Below are positions 15,948 through 24,344 of a DNA stretch of 64,000 nucleotides, in pieces (position 1 is the first letter of the stretch; each line of letters starts with the position of its first letter). Origin of the DNA: a bacterium M00.F.Ca.ET.205.01.1.1 (GTDB lineage Bacteria > Pseudomonadota > Alphaproteobacteria > Rhizobiales > Rhizobiaceae); the NCBI GenBank assembly GCA_004791255.1, contig SRUQ01000006.1:186001-250000 (forward strand), in the 5' to 3' direction. Both the position numbers and the translations under genes were made by a program. Under the pieces are notes generated by a model. It worked only from the letters and a program-made list of their open reading frames with translations. It did not search any database and was not told the origin of the DNA.

Positions 15948-16976
15948 TTACATCGTCTTTCCGGCTGCGAACTCGTCGCGCTGGGCTTTACGCTCGGCGT
16001 CCGGAGCCGAGACCAGACCGTACTGGGCGAGCGGGCTTTCCGGGCCGATCATCTGGTCGTCGAGGAAGAATTCGACATATTCCTTCAGGCCGGGAACGAC
16101 GCCGAGATGCGCCTTCTTGACATAGAAGAACAGCGGGCGCGACACGGGGTACTTGCCGGTGGCGATGGTCTCGGTCGAAGGCACGATGCCTGCCACGGTG
16201 GCGACCTTCAGCTTGTCGGCATTGTTCTCGTAGAAGGAGAGGCCGAACACACCGACGCCGGTCTTGTTGGAGTCGATGCGAGCGAGCGTCTCGGTGTAAT
16301 CGCCGTCGATGTCGACGGCCTTGCCGTCCTTGCGGATGGCGATGCAGGTCTTGCCGATTTCCTTGTCGTCGGCAATGCCGGTGGCCTTGATGGCAGCCTT
16401 GTCGCAGCCGGCATCGAGAAGCTTGGTCTCGAAGACTTCACGCGTGCCGTGCTTTTCGCCCGGAATGTAGGCAGCGATATCCCAGTCGGGCAGCTTCGGG
16501 TTGACCTGGCTCCACTTGGTGTTCGGGTTGTCGACGAGCTTGCCATCGACGACCAGCTTGGCGGCGAGCGCCTTGTAGATGTCGGCGGGAACCAGCGCCC
16601 AGTCCGGGCCCTTGATGTCGGTGGCAAAGACGATGCCGTCATAGCCGATCCGGACTTCCTGGACTTCCTTCACGCCGGCGGCGGCGCAGGACTTCAACTC
16701 GTCCGCCTTGATCGGACGCGAAGAGTTGGCGATATCGATCGTGTCTTCGCCGACGCCCTTGCAGAATTCCTTGATGCCGGCGCCGCTGCCGCCGGACTCG
16801 ACAACCGGGGTCTTGAAGTTGGTGAATGTTTCGCCGAACTGCTCAGCGACGATCTTGGCATAGGGTAGCACGGTCGATGACCCGGCGACCTGGATCTGGT
16901 CGCGCGCGGCAGCGAAGCCGGACGACGCGGCGAGCGCAAGCGCCGCGGCCGACGCCGTAAGGAGGAATTTCTTCAT
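15948..16976 (-). CDS. pstS: Phosphate-binding periplasmic protein PstS
   Basis: The 342-residue protein has a signal peptide of about 24 residues and then the PstS fold, with phosphate-binding motifs AGSSTVLPY (about 32) and ESGGSGAGIKEF (about 60) and the loop IANSSRPIK. It captures phosphate and hands it to PstCA. The start follows GTAAGGAGGAA. It is the first gene of the operon, 73 bases from the proximal edge of the PHO box. Its sequence resembles the alphaproteobacterial long form with several cysteines, for example CDKAAIKA. Confidence 0.95.
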   Translation of the reverse strand: MKKFLLTASAAALALAASSGFAAARDQIQVAGSSTVLPYAKIVAEQFGETFTNFKTPVVESGGSGAGIKEFCKGVGEDTIDIANSSRPIKADELKSCAAAGVKEVQEVRIGYDGIVFATDIKGPDWALVPADIYKALAAKLVVDGKLVDNPNTKWSQVNPKLPDWDIAAYIPGEKHGTREVFETKLLDAGCDKAAIKATGIADDKEIGKTCIAIRKDGKAVDIDGDYTETLARIDSNKTGVGVFGLSFYENNADKLKVATVAGIVPSTETIATGKYPVSRPLFFYVKKAHLGVVPGLKEYVEFFLDDQMIGPESPLAQYGLVSAPDAERKAQRDEFAAGKTM

Positions 16977-17049
16977 GTGGCCTGCTCCTGTTCGGAAGAT
17001 GGTCTCTCGGCGCCTAGCCAGCGCCCGGTGAGGCCAATAGCCTTCGATT

Positions 17050-17078
17050 ATAACAGTCGCATGACAGTTTCATGTCAG
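17050..17078 (-). promoter_or_regulatory. PHO box upstream of pstS
   Basis: Three direct 7-base repeats on the minus strand spaced 11 bases apart: CTGACAT (17078-17072), CTGTCAT (17067-17061) and CTGTTAT (17056-17050). The first two match the PhoB consensus CTGTCAT-N4-CTGTCAT. The block predicts PhoB activation of pstSCAB-phoU-phoB. Confidence 0.8.
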
Positions 17079-17523
17079 CCCGGTAACGCGTTGCCGGCGC
17101 CGGCAAACAGGATAGCGGCCGGCACTGCCGGCACGGTCCGGGTTTGCTCTCCAAATCAGGGACTTGGGTATTTCGGCGGCTGGCCGGCCGCCGATCCCGG
17201 CGTGAAATCGCTTCGGCGAAGAAAAGCCGGACGGGAGCGCGTTGCTCGAGGCCAGAGAATGTCTTGGCCGGGCCATCGCCGAAAACAGGTCCGTTGGGGT
17301 AGGTGACGCTGTTCCATGCCGGCGGTCGCTGCTCCCGCCCGTAACTGGAAGAGCGGAAATTCGATGCCCCCATTGTCCGGGCTGAGCACTGTCTTTGATA
17401 TGGTGCGATCGCACCATAGTCCTGCACGCGGAGCCGCAGCGAATCCCGGCTGATTCCCCTGCAAAGGCCGATGACGCGCGCCGTCAAAAAGCGCCACAGC
17501 GATCTCGGGGACGAGGGCGTGCA
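17079..17523. other. Intergenic stretch without a supported gene
   Basis: The open frames here have no family resemblance, ribosome site or consistent codon use. I see no gene between the PHO box and the repeat that follows. Confidence 0.5.
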
Positions 17524-17577
17524 CGAACAAAAGCTTGAAGCGCGTCGATTTGAATTCGTTTCGCCGAGACGCGCCTT
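17524..17577. repeat. Palindromic intergenic repeat of the AAGCGCGTC family, copy 1
   Basis: Core AAGCGCGTC, GAATTCGTTTC and GACGCGC, with inverted ends (GCGCGTC against GACGCGC). A second copy is at 21852-21904. Confidence 0.65.
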
Positions 17578-17597
17578 GGATGGGCCGAGGGCGATGC

Positions 17598-20500
17598 CTA
17601 TCCAGCGTTGCGCTGGACCTGGCGGCCAGAACCGATCCAGCGCTCGACCTTTTCGAGCAAGGCCCTGGGGCTGATCGGCTTGGGCAAATAGTCGTCCATG
17701 CCGGCCTCCAGGCAGCGTTCGCGGTCGCCCTTGAGCGCGTGCGCGGTGACGCCGACGATCGGCACATGCGTTCCGCTCTGCTCCTCCAGCCGGCGGATGG
17801 CTGCGGTCGCTTCCAGCCCGTTCATCTCCGGCATCGAGACGTCCATCAGGATCATGGATGGATTGAGCCTGCCGAAGGCGTCCAGCGCCTTGCGGCCGTT
17901 GCCGACGATCTCGAAACCATAGCCGGTCTCGCCGAGGATTTGGGTGAACACCATCTGGTTCACCTCATTGTCCTCGGCCACGAGGATATCCAGCCGGTGT
18001 TCGCCGCCGCCGGTGGCCGCCGGCCGAGGGCGGACCGGCGGTGGCTGCAGCAGCGCCCGCTGCTCGGACGGCGCCTGAGGCGATGGCTGAGGGCCACTCC
18101 CGGCCACTGTGAGCGGCTCCGCCTGGCCGGTGGCGTGACGGTGCCGCTGGATTGTGGCGACCAGCGTTTCCAGCAGCACCGAGGAGCGCGCGGGCTTGAT
18201 CAGCTGGGCATCGATGCCGAGATCGCGGTAGCTGGTGTTGGCGAGCGACTGGTCGACTGAAGTCAGCATGATGATCGGCGTGTCGGCAAGGCCGGCGGAG
18301 TTGCGCACGACCCGCGCCATCTCGGCCCCGGTCATCTCAGGCATCTGGTAGTCGAGCACGACGCAGTCGACCGGCACGCCGTAGGCAGCGGCCGCGATAA
18401 GCACCTTCAGCCCTTCGGCGCCGCTCTCGGCCGCGCAGGAATCGAAGGTCCATGAGGTCATCTGCTCGCTCAGGATGGCGCGGTTGACAGAATTGTCGTC
18501 GACGATCAGCACCCGCGCGCCTGTCACGTCGATCGGCATGATGCGCTGGCTGCCCTGCTGTCCGGCCCTCGGCAGCGTCACCGAGAACCAGAAGGTCGAG
18601 CCCTTGCCCTCGGCGCTCTCGACACCGATGTCGCCGCCCATCAGCTCGACCAGCCGCGAGGTGATGGCAAGACCAAGCCCGGTGCCCTCATGCCGCCTTG
18701 TCGAGGAGGTGTCGACCTGGCTGAACTTTTCGAACACCAGTTTCAGTTTTTCCTCGGGGATGCCGATGCCGGTGTCGGTGACCGAAATCGTCAGTTTCGT
18801 TCCGGTCGGAACCCGCTCGCCGGTTACATCCACCAGCACGTGGCCCTCGTCGGTGAACTTCACCGCATTGCCGAGCAGGTTGGTGACGATCTGCCGGATG
18901 CGGCCGACATCGCCGATGAACTGGCTTTCGAGCCCGGGCTCGACGCGCACGATGAGTTCGAGGTCTTTTTCCTTGGCGCGCGTCGACACCAGCGTCGCCA
19001 CATCCTCGATCGCCTCGGCAAGATTGAAAGGGGCTGGATCGAGTACCAGCTGGCCGGCATCGATCTTGGAGAAATCCAGGATGTCGTTGATGATGGTCAA
19101 CAGCGCATTGCCCGATTTGACGATGATGTCGGTAAACGTCTTCTGCTTCGTATCGAGGTCGGATTTGGCCAGGAGTTCGGCCATGCCGAGCACGCCGTTC
19201 ATCGGCGTGCGGATCTCATGGCTCATATTGGCGAGGAATTCCGACTTGGCGCGGTCGGCCAGCACGGCGCGCTGGCGCGCCTCGCGCAGTTCGGCCTCGC
19301 GCAGCTTCAGTTCGGTGATGTCGGTGGTCGAGCCGATCAGATAGAGCGAGCCGTCCGACGCGATCATCGCGCCCTTGCGGGCGAACTGGTGGCGTACGCT
19401 GCCGTCGGCAAGCGTCACCGTTTCCTCGACCTCCTGGGTTTCGCCGGTGCGCAGCACGGCCAGGTCGCCATTGACGAAGGCTTCGCCGTCCTGTCCGAAA
19501 ATCTCGATGTCGGTCTTGCCGATCGCATCTTCCCTGCTGAGACCGGTGAGATCGCACCAGCCCTTGTTGACGTAGAACTGCCTGAGATCGGAGCGCTTGG
19601 CGTAGATCGATACCGGCACGTTGTCGATGAGGCTGCGGAACACCTCGTTCTCGCGCATGCTCTGTTCCAGGGCCTTCTCGCGTGCCTTGACGTCGGTGAT
19701 GTCTGTGCTGGAGCCGACCAGGTGCACTGACCCGTCCGTGGCCACCAGGCGGCTCTTGCGCGTCATCAACTGCCGCACCGTGCCATCGCGGTGGGTGACC
19801 GGCTCCTCGACCTCGCGCACGGCGCCGGTGGCCACGACGTCGCTGTCGTCATGGCTATAGGCTTCCGCGTCCTCTGAGCCGAACAGCTGGCGGTCGGTGC
19901 GGCCGATGGCGTCTTCCTTGGCAAGACCAGTGATCGCGCACCAGGCCTTGTTGACGAATTCGATGCTGAGGTCCTGCGCCTTGATGAAGGCGGCCACGGG
20001 CAATTCGTCCATGACGTGCCGGAACAGGTCGATCTGGCGCATCGAGTCGCGCAGCGCCGCCTCGCGGCTCTTGATGTCGGTGATGTCGACACGCACGCCG
20101 ATGAACGTACCGTCATCGGTGCGCATGTCATAGACCTGGTACCAGCGGCCGTCCGGATTGAGGCGCTCATAGGACGAGCTGGGCAAGCGATAGCGGGCGA
20201 GCATGGCGTCCATCCAGGCGTCGGGATCGCCGTCATAGAGCCGGTCGATTTCGGCATCGCCGCTGCGCTGGAAATAGCCCACCGATCGGCCAAGCGTGAG
20301 GGCATCGCGGAAGGTAGAGCCGGGCCGCCATGCCGGCACCAGCGCCGGCAGCGTGTCCTGCAGCTTGCGGTTGGCAAAGACGAACTTGTCGTCGCGATCG
20401 TAGATGATGACGGCGGCCGGCAGCGATTCCAGCACGCTGCCGAGATGCTTGCGGGCATCCTGCGCTTCGGCCTCACGGTTCTTCATCTCGGAGACGTCGA

Positions 20501-20960
20501 CATAGGATATGAGGCGCTTGCCGCCGGCGAGCGGCGCCAGCGATGCCACCAGGGTGCGCCCGTCCGTGTGCGGCATTTCCCTGGAACCGGCGACACCGGC
20601 CCTGACTTCCGCTTCGCGCTCGGCGATGTGGCGCTGCCAGACAACATCGTCAGTACCGAAGCAGTCGATGGAACGGCTGGCTTCCATCAATTCACGGAAG
20701 CTGGAGCCTATGCTGGCACGAAGCGGATCGATCTTCCACAGGTCGTAGAAGGCGCGGTTGATGACTTCGGCGCGCAGATCGGCATCGAGGACGACGACGC
20801 CGATCGGCATCGAATCGACCATTGTGCTGATATCGGCGAGGTTTCCCAACGACGTCTCTCCTCGCTGTCCGGGCGCCAGGTCCCCGAAGGCGCCTGCCAG
20901 CGCCGCAGTGTCGGGCCCGCTTGCGCCGCGCGCACCGGTTGTTTCGTCCGCTTCCGCCAT
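17598..20960 (-). CDS. Multi-PAS hybrid sensor histidine kinase with two receiver domains
   Basis: The 1120-residue protein has no membrane helix. Successive PAS domains (about residues 40-160, 185-300, 305-430 and 430-555) contain repeated segments such as VNKAWCAITGLAKEDAIGRTD and VNKGWCDLTGLSREDAIGKTD (quoted in part). A HisKA domain with FLANMSHEIRTPMNG, an ATPase domain (DTGIGIPEEK, GTGLGLAI) and two receivers (DYQMPEM and MDVSMPEMNG) follow. No HPt domain is present, so a separate phosphotransfer protein would be needed. The ATG at 20960 follows GGTGGAGCGGT; a longer frame to 21113 has no ribosome site. Its signal and target are unknown, and its placement next to pstS does not make it PhoR. 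Confidence 0.85.
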   Translation of the reverse strand: MAEADETTGARGASGPDTAALAGAFGDLAPGQRGETSLGNLADISTMVDSMPIGVVVLDADLRAEVINRAFYDLWKIDPLRASIGSSFRELMEASRSIDCFGTDDVVWQRHIAEREAEVRAGVAGSREMPHTDGRTLVASLAPLAGGKRLISYVDVSEMKNREAEAQDARKHLGSVLESLPAAVIIYDRDDKFVFANRKLQDTLPALVPAWRPGSTFRDALTLGRSVGYFQRSGDAEIDRLYDGDPDAWMDAMLARYRLPSSSYERLNPDGRWYQVYDMRTDDGTFIGVRVDITDIKSREAALRDSMRQIDLFRHVMDELPVAAFIKAQDLSIEFVNKAWCAITGLAKEDAIGRTDRQLFGSEDAEAYSHDDSDVVATGAVREVEEPVTHRDGTVRQLMTRKSRLVATDGSVHLVGSSTDITDVKAREKALEQSMRENEVFRSLIDNVPVSIYAKRSDLRQFYVNKGWCDLTGLSREDAIGKTDIEIFGQDGEAFVNGDLAVLRTGETQEVEETVTLADGSVRHQFARKGAMIASDGSLYLIGSTTDITELKLREAELREARQRAVLADRAKSEFLANMSHEIRTPMNGVLGMAELLAKSDLDTKQKTFTDIIVKSGNALLTIINDILDFSKIDAGQLVLDPAPFNLAEAIEDVATLVSTRAKEKDLELIVRVEPGLESQFIGDVGRIRQIVTNLLGNAVKFTDEGHVLVDVTGERVPTGTKLTISVTDTGIGIPEEKLKLVFEKFSQVDTSSTRRHEGTGLGLAITSRLVELMGGDIGVESAEGKGSTFWFSVTLPRAGQQGSQRIMPIDVTGARVLIVDDNSVNRAILSEQMTSWTFDSCAAESGAEGLKVLIAAAAYGVPVDCVVLDYQMPEMTGAEMARVVRNSAGLADTPIIMLTSVDQSLANTSYRDLGIDAQLIKPARSSVLLETLVATIQRHRHATGQAEPLTVAGSGPQPSPQAPSEQRALLQPPPVRPRPAATGGGEHRLDILVAEDNEVNQMVFTQILGETGYGFEIVGNGRKALDAFGRLNPSMILMDVSMPEMNGLEATAAIRRLEEQSGTHVPIVGVTAHALKGDRERCLEAGMDDYLPKPISPRALLEKVERWIGSGRQVQRNAG

Positions 20961-21150
20961 ACCGCTCCACCCCGAAAACCAAGGCCGAACCCTCCCTCCG
21001 CGGTTCGTCGGCGGAATGTGCCTTACAAGCATTAACGATCCGCTAACCTTAACGGCTCGTTTCCTGCGCCGGCCCGGCCCGCCTGCGCTGTTACGCCCGG
21101 TTGTCGGCGGCATCGGACCCGCGTTATAAGCCCGCTAAGGGGTGTTGCTG

Positions 21151-21507
21151 ATGCTTGGACGGATTGTGCCTTTCTTCCTGGGCGTGGCGTTGCTTTTCGG
21201 CAGCGGCTGTTCGCGCAGCTATGACGGCACCGTCATCATCCCGCGGCAACTCGATGCCCGGCGGTTTTGGGACCGGCCGCCGCCCAATACCGGCTATGGT
21301 CAGGTTCAGCCCGATGACGACACCTTCCCGGTGACGCCGCCGCCGACGAGGCAGTTTTCCGAGCGCAGGCCAGCCGTGCCGGCGGCGCGGCGAAAGCACT
21401 TTTCGCGAGTTTCGACGCCGCCAGCTTCTTCTTCCCAGGAGGACAAGCTGCTCGCGTGCAGGAATGTCACCGAGCCCGGGAAAAGGGTCCGGATGGTCTG
21501 CGACTAG
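21151..21507 (+). CDS. Hypothetical proline-rich lipoprotein
   Basis: The 118-residue product opens MLGRIVPFFLGVALLFGSGC, a hydrophobic signal with a plausible though imperfect lipobox (GSGC). A Pro/Arg-rich, low-complexity middle follows (RPPPNTGYG, VTPPPTR), with two cysteines in the last 20 residues (LLACRNV and VRMVCD). AAGGGG lies 8 bases before the ATG. It is divergent from the hybrid kinase. No family recognised. Confidence 0.6.
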   Translation: MLGRIVPFFLGVALLFGSGCSRSYDGTVIIPRQLDARRFWDRPPPNTGYGQVQPDDDTFPVTPPPTRQFSERRPAVPAARRKHFSRVSTPPASSSQEDKLLACRNVTEPGKRVRMVCD

Positions 21508-21552
21508 TCCCTTTTCGGTCCAGAAGTACGCAGAAAACAACGGAGCCTAAGC

Positions 21553-21789
21553 CTATAGCGATGCCGCGCCCTTCCTGGGTTCTATGGCCCCGAGCTTGTC
21601 GAGCGCCAGACGAACCTGGCGTAGATCGTCCTGCCAGCCGTCATCCTCGCTCATCGGGCTCTCCGAGGCGGCCCGCTGCAACCCGCGCGCTTCGGATTCG
21701 ATCTTGCGCAACTCGGCGATCTTCTGCTCGGTGGTAAGCGATCCGTCTTCGACGATCTCCAGCACCTTCATTTCCCTGAATGTGGCCAT
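21553..21789 (-). CDS. Small helical hypothetical protein downstream of an EcfG-type promoter
   Basis: The 78-residue soluble protein is charged and helix-forming (MATFREMKVLEIVEDGSL, then EQKIAELRKIESEARGLQRA), and a short coiled coil is likely at about residues 18-45. It has no cysteine. The ribosome site GGGAGAAA precedes the ATG at 21789; the longer frame has none. An EcfG-type promoter lies about 130 bases upstream, with a repeat element between. Function unknown; it may be a stress-induced adaptor. Confidence 0.65.
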   Translation of the reverse strand: MATFREMKVLEIVEDGSLTTEQKIAELRKIESEARGLQRAASESPMSEDDGWQDDLRQVRLALDKLGAIEPRKGAASL

Positions 21790-21851
21790 GGCGTTTCTCC
21801 CAATCATGTCGCCCAAAAATGACCTCGGTTGTGGAAGAACGACATGCATGA

Positions 21852-21904
21852 AAACAAAGACCTGAAGCGCGTGGCCTGAATCCGTTTCGACGCGACGCGC
21901 TTTA
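21852..21904. repeat. Palindromic intergenic repeat of the AAGCGCGTC family, copy 2
   Basis: Contains AACAAAGACCTGAAGCGCGT, GAATCCGTTTC and GACGCGCTTTA. It is alignable with 17524-17577. It lies in the leader of the 78-residue gene. Confidence 0.65.
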
Positions 21905-21918
21905 GCTGTGTCGATCAC

Positions 21919-21943
21919 AACGCCATGAAATCCTGTCCGTTCC
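21919..21943 (-). promoter_or_regulatory. EcfG-type promoter, distant from the phyR locus
   Basis: Minus-strand GGAAC (21943-21939), 16 bases, CGTT (21922-21919). The only minus-strand gene downstream is at 21789-21553. Confidence 0.65.
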
Positions 21944-22042
21944 ACGGGATCGCCGGTCGACGCCCGGGTCGTCGCAAATGTAGCGCTCCACAAGTTGAAC
22001 CTTTGCCCGGGCTTCGGCGTTGAAGGGCAGAGGAGAACACAG

Positions 22043-22258
22043 ATGTCGATCCACTTCACGGTATCGGAACTGACAAGAAACCTTTTTCATTCCCTCGGCC
22101 TCGATCACGAGCGCTCGCCAAGGCCGCTCAACGCCGAGCAAAGCCTGCTGCTGGAATGCTATCTGGCCGGACAGATTCCGGAATCGGCCTGGAATGATTA
22201 CGTCTTCGAAACGCCCGACCTGGCGCGGCATGTCGAAGCACGGCGCCTGCATCATTGA
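22043..22258 (+). CDS. Small hypothetical soluble protein
   Basis: The 71-residue product (starting MSIHFTVSELTRNLFHSLGL) has no signal, membrane helix or cysteine and ends in ARHVEARRLHH. AGAGGAGAAC lies before the ATG. A near match to the EcfG pattern (TGAAC, 17 bases, CGTT, from about 21994) is upstream, but one of the five -35 bases differs. A stem-loop follows the gene. No family recognised. Confidence 0.55.
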   Translation: MSIHFTVSELTRNLFHSLGLDHERSPRPLNAEQSLLLECYLAGQIPESAWNDYVFETPDLARHVEARRLHH

Positions 22259-22315
22259 CCGGCGCATACCGCCCGCCCCCGACCGCGGTCTGGCGGCCTC
22301 GCCATCTCAGGTACG

Positions 22316-22354
22316 AAAAAGCAAAAGGCCGGCAGCGAGCCGACCTTTGCTTTC
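22316..22354. terminator. Stem-loop terminator between convergent small genes
   Basis: Inverted repeat AAAGCAAAAGGCCGGC with GCCGACCTTTGCTTT (one mismatch and one wobble) around AGCGA. It separates the plus-strand 71-residue gene from the minus-strand secreted protein and could serve both. Confidence 0.55.
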
Positions 22355-22453
22355 ACCGCCGCGCCAGTACATCCGTGGTCGCGGGGTGAACTGCCACCCA
22401 GTAGACAGGCTATTGGTGAATCAAACCTTAACGAGCCTCCGATCGAGAAGACC

Positions 22454-22789
22454 CTAGTCGAGAAACTTGATCTTCTTGAAAGCCATCATTTCTCCCATGA
22501 CGTTGCCGCTATCGTCGACCTGCTGCCCCTGCCCGACGGTGACCGTCACGCGTTTTCCCTGATAGCGGAACGGCATCGCCGTCTGCGTGTTCCAGCTTTC
22601 GCACTCGGGCGCGGCACACAAACCGACTTGCTCGGTCTTCTTGCGGTCGACAATGGTCAGGTAGCAATTGTCGCCACATTCGAAACCTCGAATGGTGCCG
22701 GTAATGGTCCTGTCCTTGGCGTGGGACGGTCCGCATTGGGCGACTGCCGACAAGGCGGCGACAAGAGCGATGATCAGGGAGCGTCTCAT
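22454..22789 (-). CDS. Hypothetical secreted cysteine-containing protein
   Basis: The 111-residue product starts MRRSLIIALVAALSAVAQCG, a typical signal peptide cleaved near SHA-KD (about residue 24). The mature part is beta-rich (DRTITGTIRGFECGDNCYL) with two close Cys pairs, CGDNC and CAAPEC, suggesting disulfides or metal binding, and ends in a basic KKIKFLD. The fold looks like a small OB-type domain, but I cannot assign it. No strong ribosome site precedes either possible ATG (22789 or 22831). Confidence 0.6.
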   Translation of the reverse strand: MRRSLIIALVAALSAVAQCGPSHAKDRTITGTIRGFECGDNCYLTIVDRKKTEQVGLCAAPECESWNTQTAMPFRYQGKRVTVTVGQGQQVDDSGNVMGEMMAFKKIKFLD

Positions 22790-22846
22790 ACGGATAGCTT
22801 GCTGCAACAAACCCTGTTGCGCAAGCAGCATCGGGCGCAGCAGCAG

Positions 22847-23044
22847 CTACGCGACAGCTCTGAGTTTGGGCGCCGCCAACGTGCCCAGGCCGCCGCACTC
22901 GGCGCAAACGACGGTCCTTCCCGGGCAGCCGGTCTGGTGAGTCCCTTCCGGGCAGCAATGCCCTTTCGACGCACCCCACCTGGAGCAGTCGAAGACCTTG
23001 CCGCCGCCGTGGCAATGCGGGCACACCGTGTTCACCAAGATCAT
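22847..23044 (-). CDS. Small zinc-ribbon-like protein (DnaJ-type cysteine pattern)
   Basis: The 65-residue frame begins MILVNTVCPHCHGGGKVFDC and ends CAECGGLGTLAAPKLRAVA. It contains CxxCxGGG and CxxCGGxG motifs, like the CxxCxGxG repeats of the DnaJ zinc domain, and an internal Cys-Cys (GHCCPEG). With eight cysteines it could bind two zinc ions. It is short and lacks a strong ribosome site, but the motif pattern is unlikely by chance. Its ATG is at 23044; the frame is open upstream. Confidence 0.5.
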   Translation of the reverse strand: MILVNTVCPHCHGGGKVFDCSRWGASKGHCCPEGTHQTGCPGRTVVCAECGGLGTLAAPKLRAVA

Positions 23045-23413
23045 TCCAACTCTATCCAACCCAAATCCGCGCTGCCGCGGACGCCGTCCCCACCCCGCAA
23101 GTACCAGAGATTGCTGCGCTTTCAAGCGATGAGCCCTGACTTAAATTGGGTAGATTCGGACTCCTGGCTTCGCAGAGAAACATCTGGCTGGCCAGCGCCG
23201 CAGATGGTGCCGTCGCGCGTCAGGACGGAAGCTCAGCAAAGCGTAGGAACTTTTCGGAATGGCCAGGAAATCGACGGCAATTCCATCAAAAGTGCGATGC
23301 GGTTGCCTAGAGCAAAGCACTTGAGCTGCGGAAGCGACCCCGTTTTCAGCTGACATACTTTGGCAGATCAGCAAGGCTTCGCTGACCTCGTTCAAAGTGT
23401 TGCGCCGCAAAAG
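23045..23413. other. Intergenic stretch without a supported gene
   Basis: Lower GC than the surroundings. Open frames lack ribosome sites or recognisable motifs. It might contain decayed coding sequence, but I cannot support one. Confidence 0.4.
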
Positions 23414-23415
23414 CA

Positions 23416-23440
23416 AAGGGCCGGCTCTGAGCCGGCCCTT
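23416..23440 (-). terminator. Rho-independent terminator of the tailed GST gene
   Basis: 11-bp perfect stem (AAGGGCCGGCT with AGCCGGCCCTT) and 3-base loop, followed on the minus strand by TTTGCTTTTG. It is 30 bases after the stop at 23470. Confidence 0.7.
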
Positions 23441-23469
23441 CTTCCCTTCCCATCGGCCCAGCCCTATCG

Positions 23470-24321
23470 TCATGCCTTGGCCTGCGACCTCACATGGGCG
23501 ATATAGCCGCGCACGTCGCCGGCTGGTTCCGCATAGGCCTTGCCCAGTTTCTTCTCCAATGCCGCCATGTACTCCTTGGCCCATTTGGGCAGCGTGTAGT
23601 CGATGACCGCCAGGAATTCGAGCGTGGCCGCGAGCCGGATATCGGCGATCGACGGGTTCTTGCCGCCGATGAACGGCTTGCCGTCGCGAAAGAAGCTGTG
23701 AAAGACCTCAAGCGGCTCGGCGATCGCGGCTTCAGCCGCTTTCTGCGCCTCGGATTTCCGGTCGGGATGGGCATCGCTGTGGCCGACTTCGCCCGCATAT
23801 TGCGGAAAGCCGAGCGCCGGGTAGGTGGCGCGCGCGATGTAGGGATAGAGCGTGCCGACCAGATAGAACATGGCGCTGTCGATCATCGCCCGCTTGGCCG
23901 GCGCCTTGGGATAGAACTTTTCCAGCCCGTGCTTGTTGGAGAGATACTGCATGATGGCGCAGCTTTCCCACAGCACGCCGCGCGGCAGGCCCTTGTCCTC
24001 GATCATCGGCGTCAGATGCGCCGGGTTGCGCGCCAGGAACTCGGGCGAGCGCGTATGGCCCCAGGCATCGGTCTCCGCGGCATCGAGCCCGGCCGCGCGC
24101 GCGAACACCCGCACCGTCATGTTGTTGACGCTGGGCCTCAGCATGCTGAGTCTTACGCCGGGTTTCTTAGCCGGCTTGGCTTTCGTCTTTGCCGCCGCCG
24201 GCTTGGCGGCTGCCTTTGCCGAAATCTTCGCGGCAGGTGCCTTCACGGCTTTCGCAGCCGGTTTTTCAGCCGCTTTCGGCGCCGCCTTGGCTTTCGCGCT
24301 CTTGGTTGCAGTCTTTGCCAT
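23470..24321 (-). CDS. Glutathione S-transferase family protein with Lys/Ala/Pro-rich N-terminal tail
   Basis: The 283-residue protein combines two unlike parts. Residues 1-55 are almost only Ala, Lys and Pro (AKAAPKAAEKPAAKAVKAP), resembling histone H1-like tails. From about residue 57 a glutathione-transferase fold follows: SMLRPSVNNMTVRVFARAAGL (N-terminal thioredoxin-like part, quoted in part), the turn WESCAIMQYLSNKHG typical of the glutathione site, and a helical C-terminal domain with GKNPSIADIRLAATLEF. The ATG precedes an unbroken frame, so the tail is translated with the enzyme. A VOC protein gene lies 23 bases upstream in the same direction. The substrate is unknown. Confidence 0.75.
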   Translation of the reverse strand: MAKTATKSAKAKAAPKAAEKPAAKAVKAPAAKISAKAAAKPAAAKTKAKPAKKPGVRLSMLRPSVNNMTVRVFARAAGLDAAETDAWGHTRSPEFLARNPAHLTPMIEDKGLPRGVLWESCAIMQYLSNKHGLEKFYPKAPAKRAMIDSAMFYLVGTLYPYIARATYPALGFPQYAGEVGHSDAHPDRKSEAQKAAEAAIAEPLEVFHSFFRDGKPFIGGKNPSIADIRLAATLEFLAVIDYTLPKWAKEYMAALEKKLGKAYAEPAGDVRGYIAHVRSQAKA

Positions 24322-24344
24322 GTGTTCCTCCCCTTGTGGCCGGT

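Noticed and set aside
17014..17487. 157-codon minus-strand frame between pstS and the hybrid kinase
   Set aside because: Overlaps the PHO box, has no ribosome site and shows an Arg/Pro/Ser-rich non-protein-like composition.
23241..23270. GGAAC box at about 23241 as an EcfG promoter
   Set aside because: No CGTT at 16 or 17 bases.
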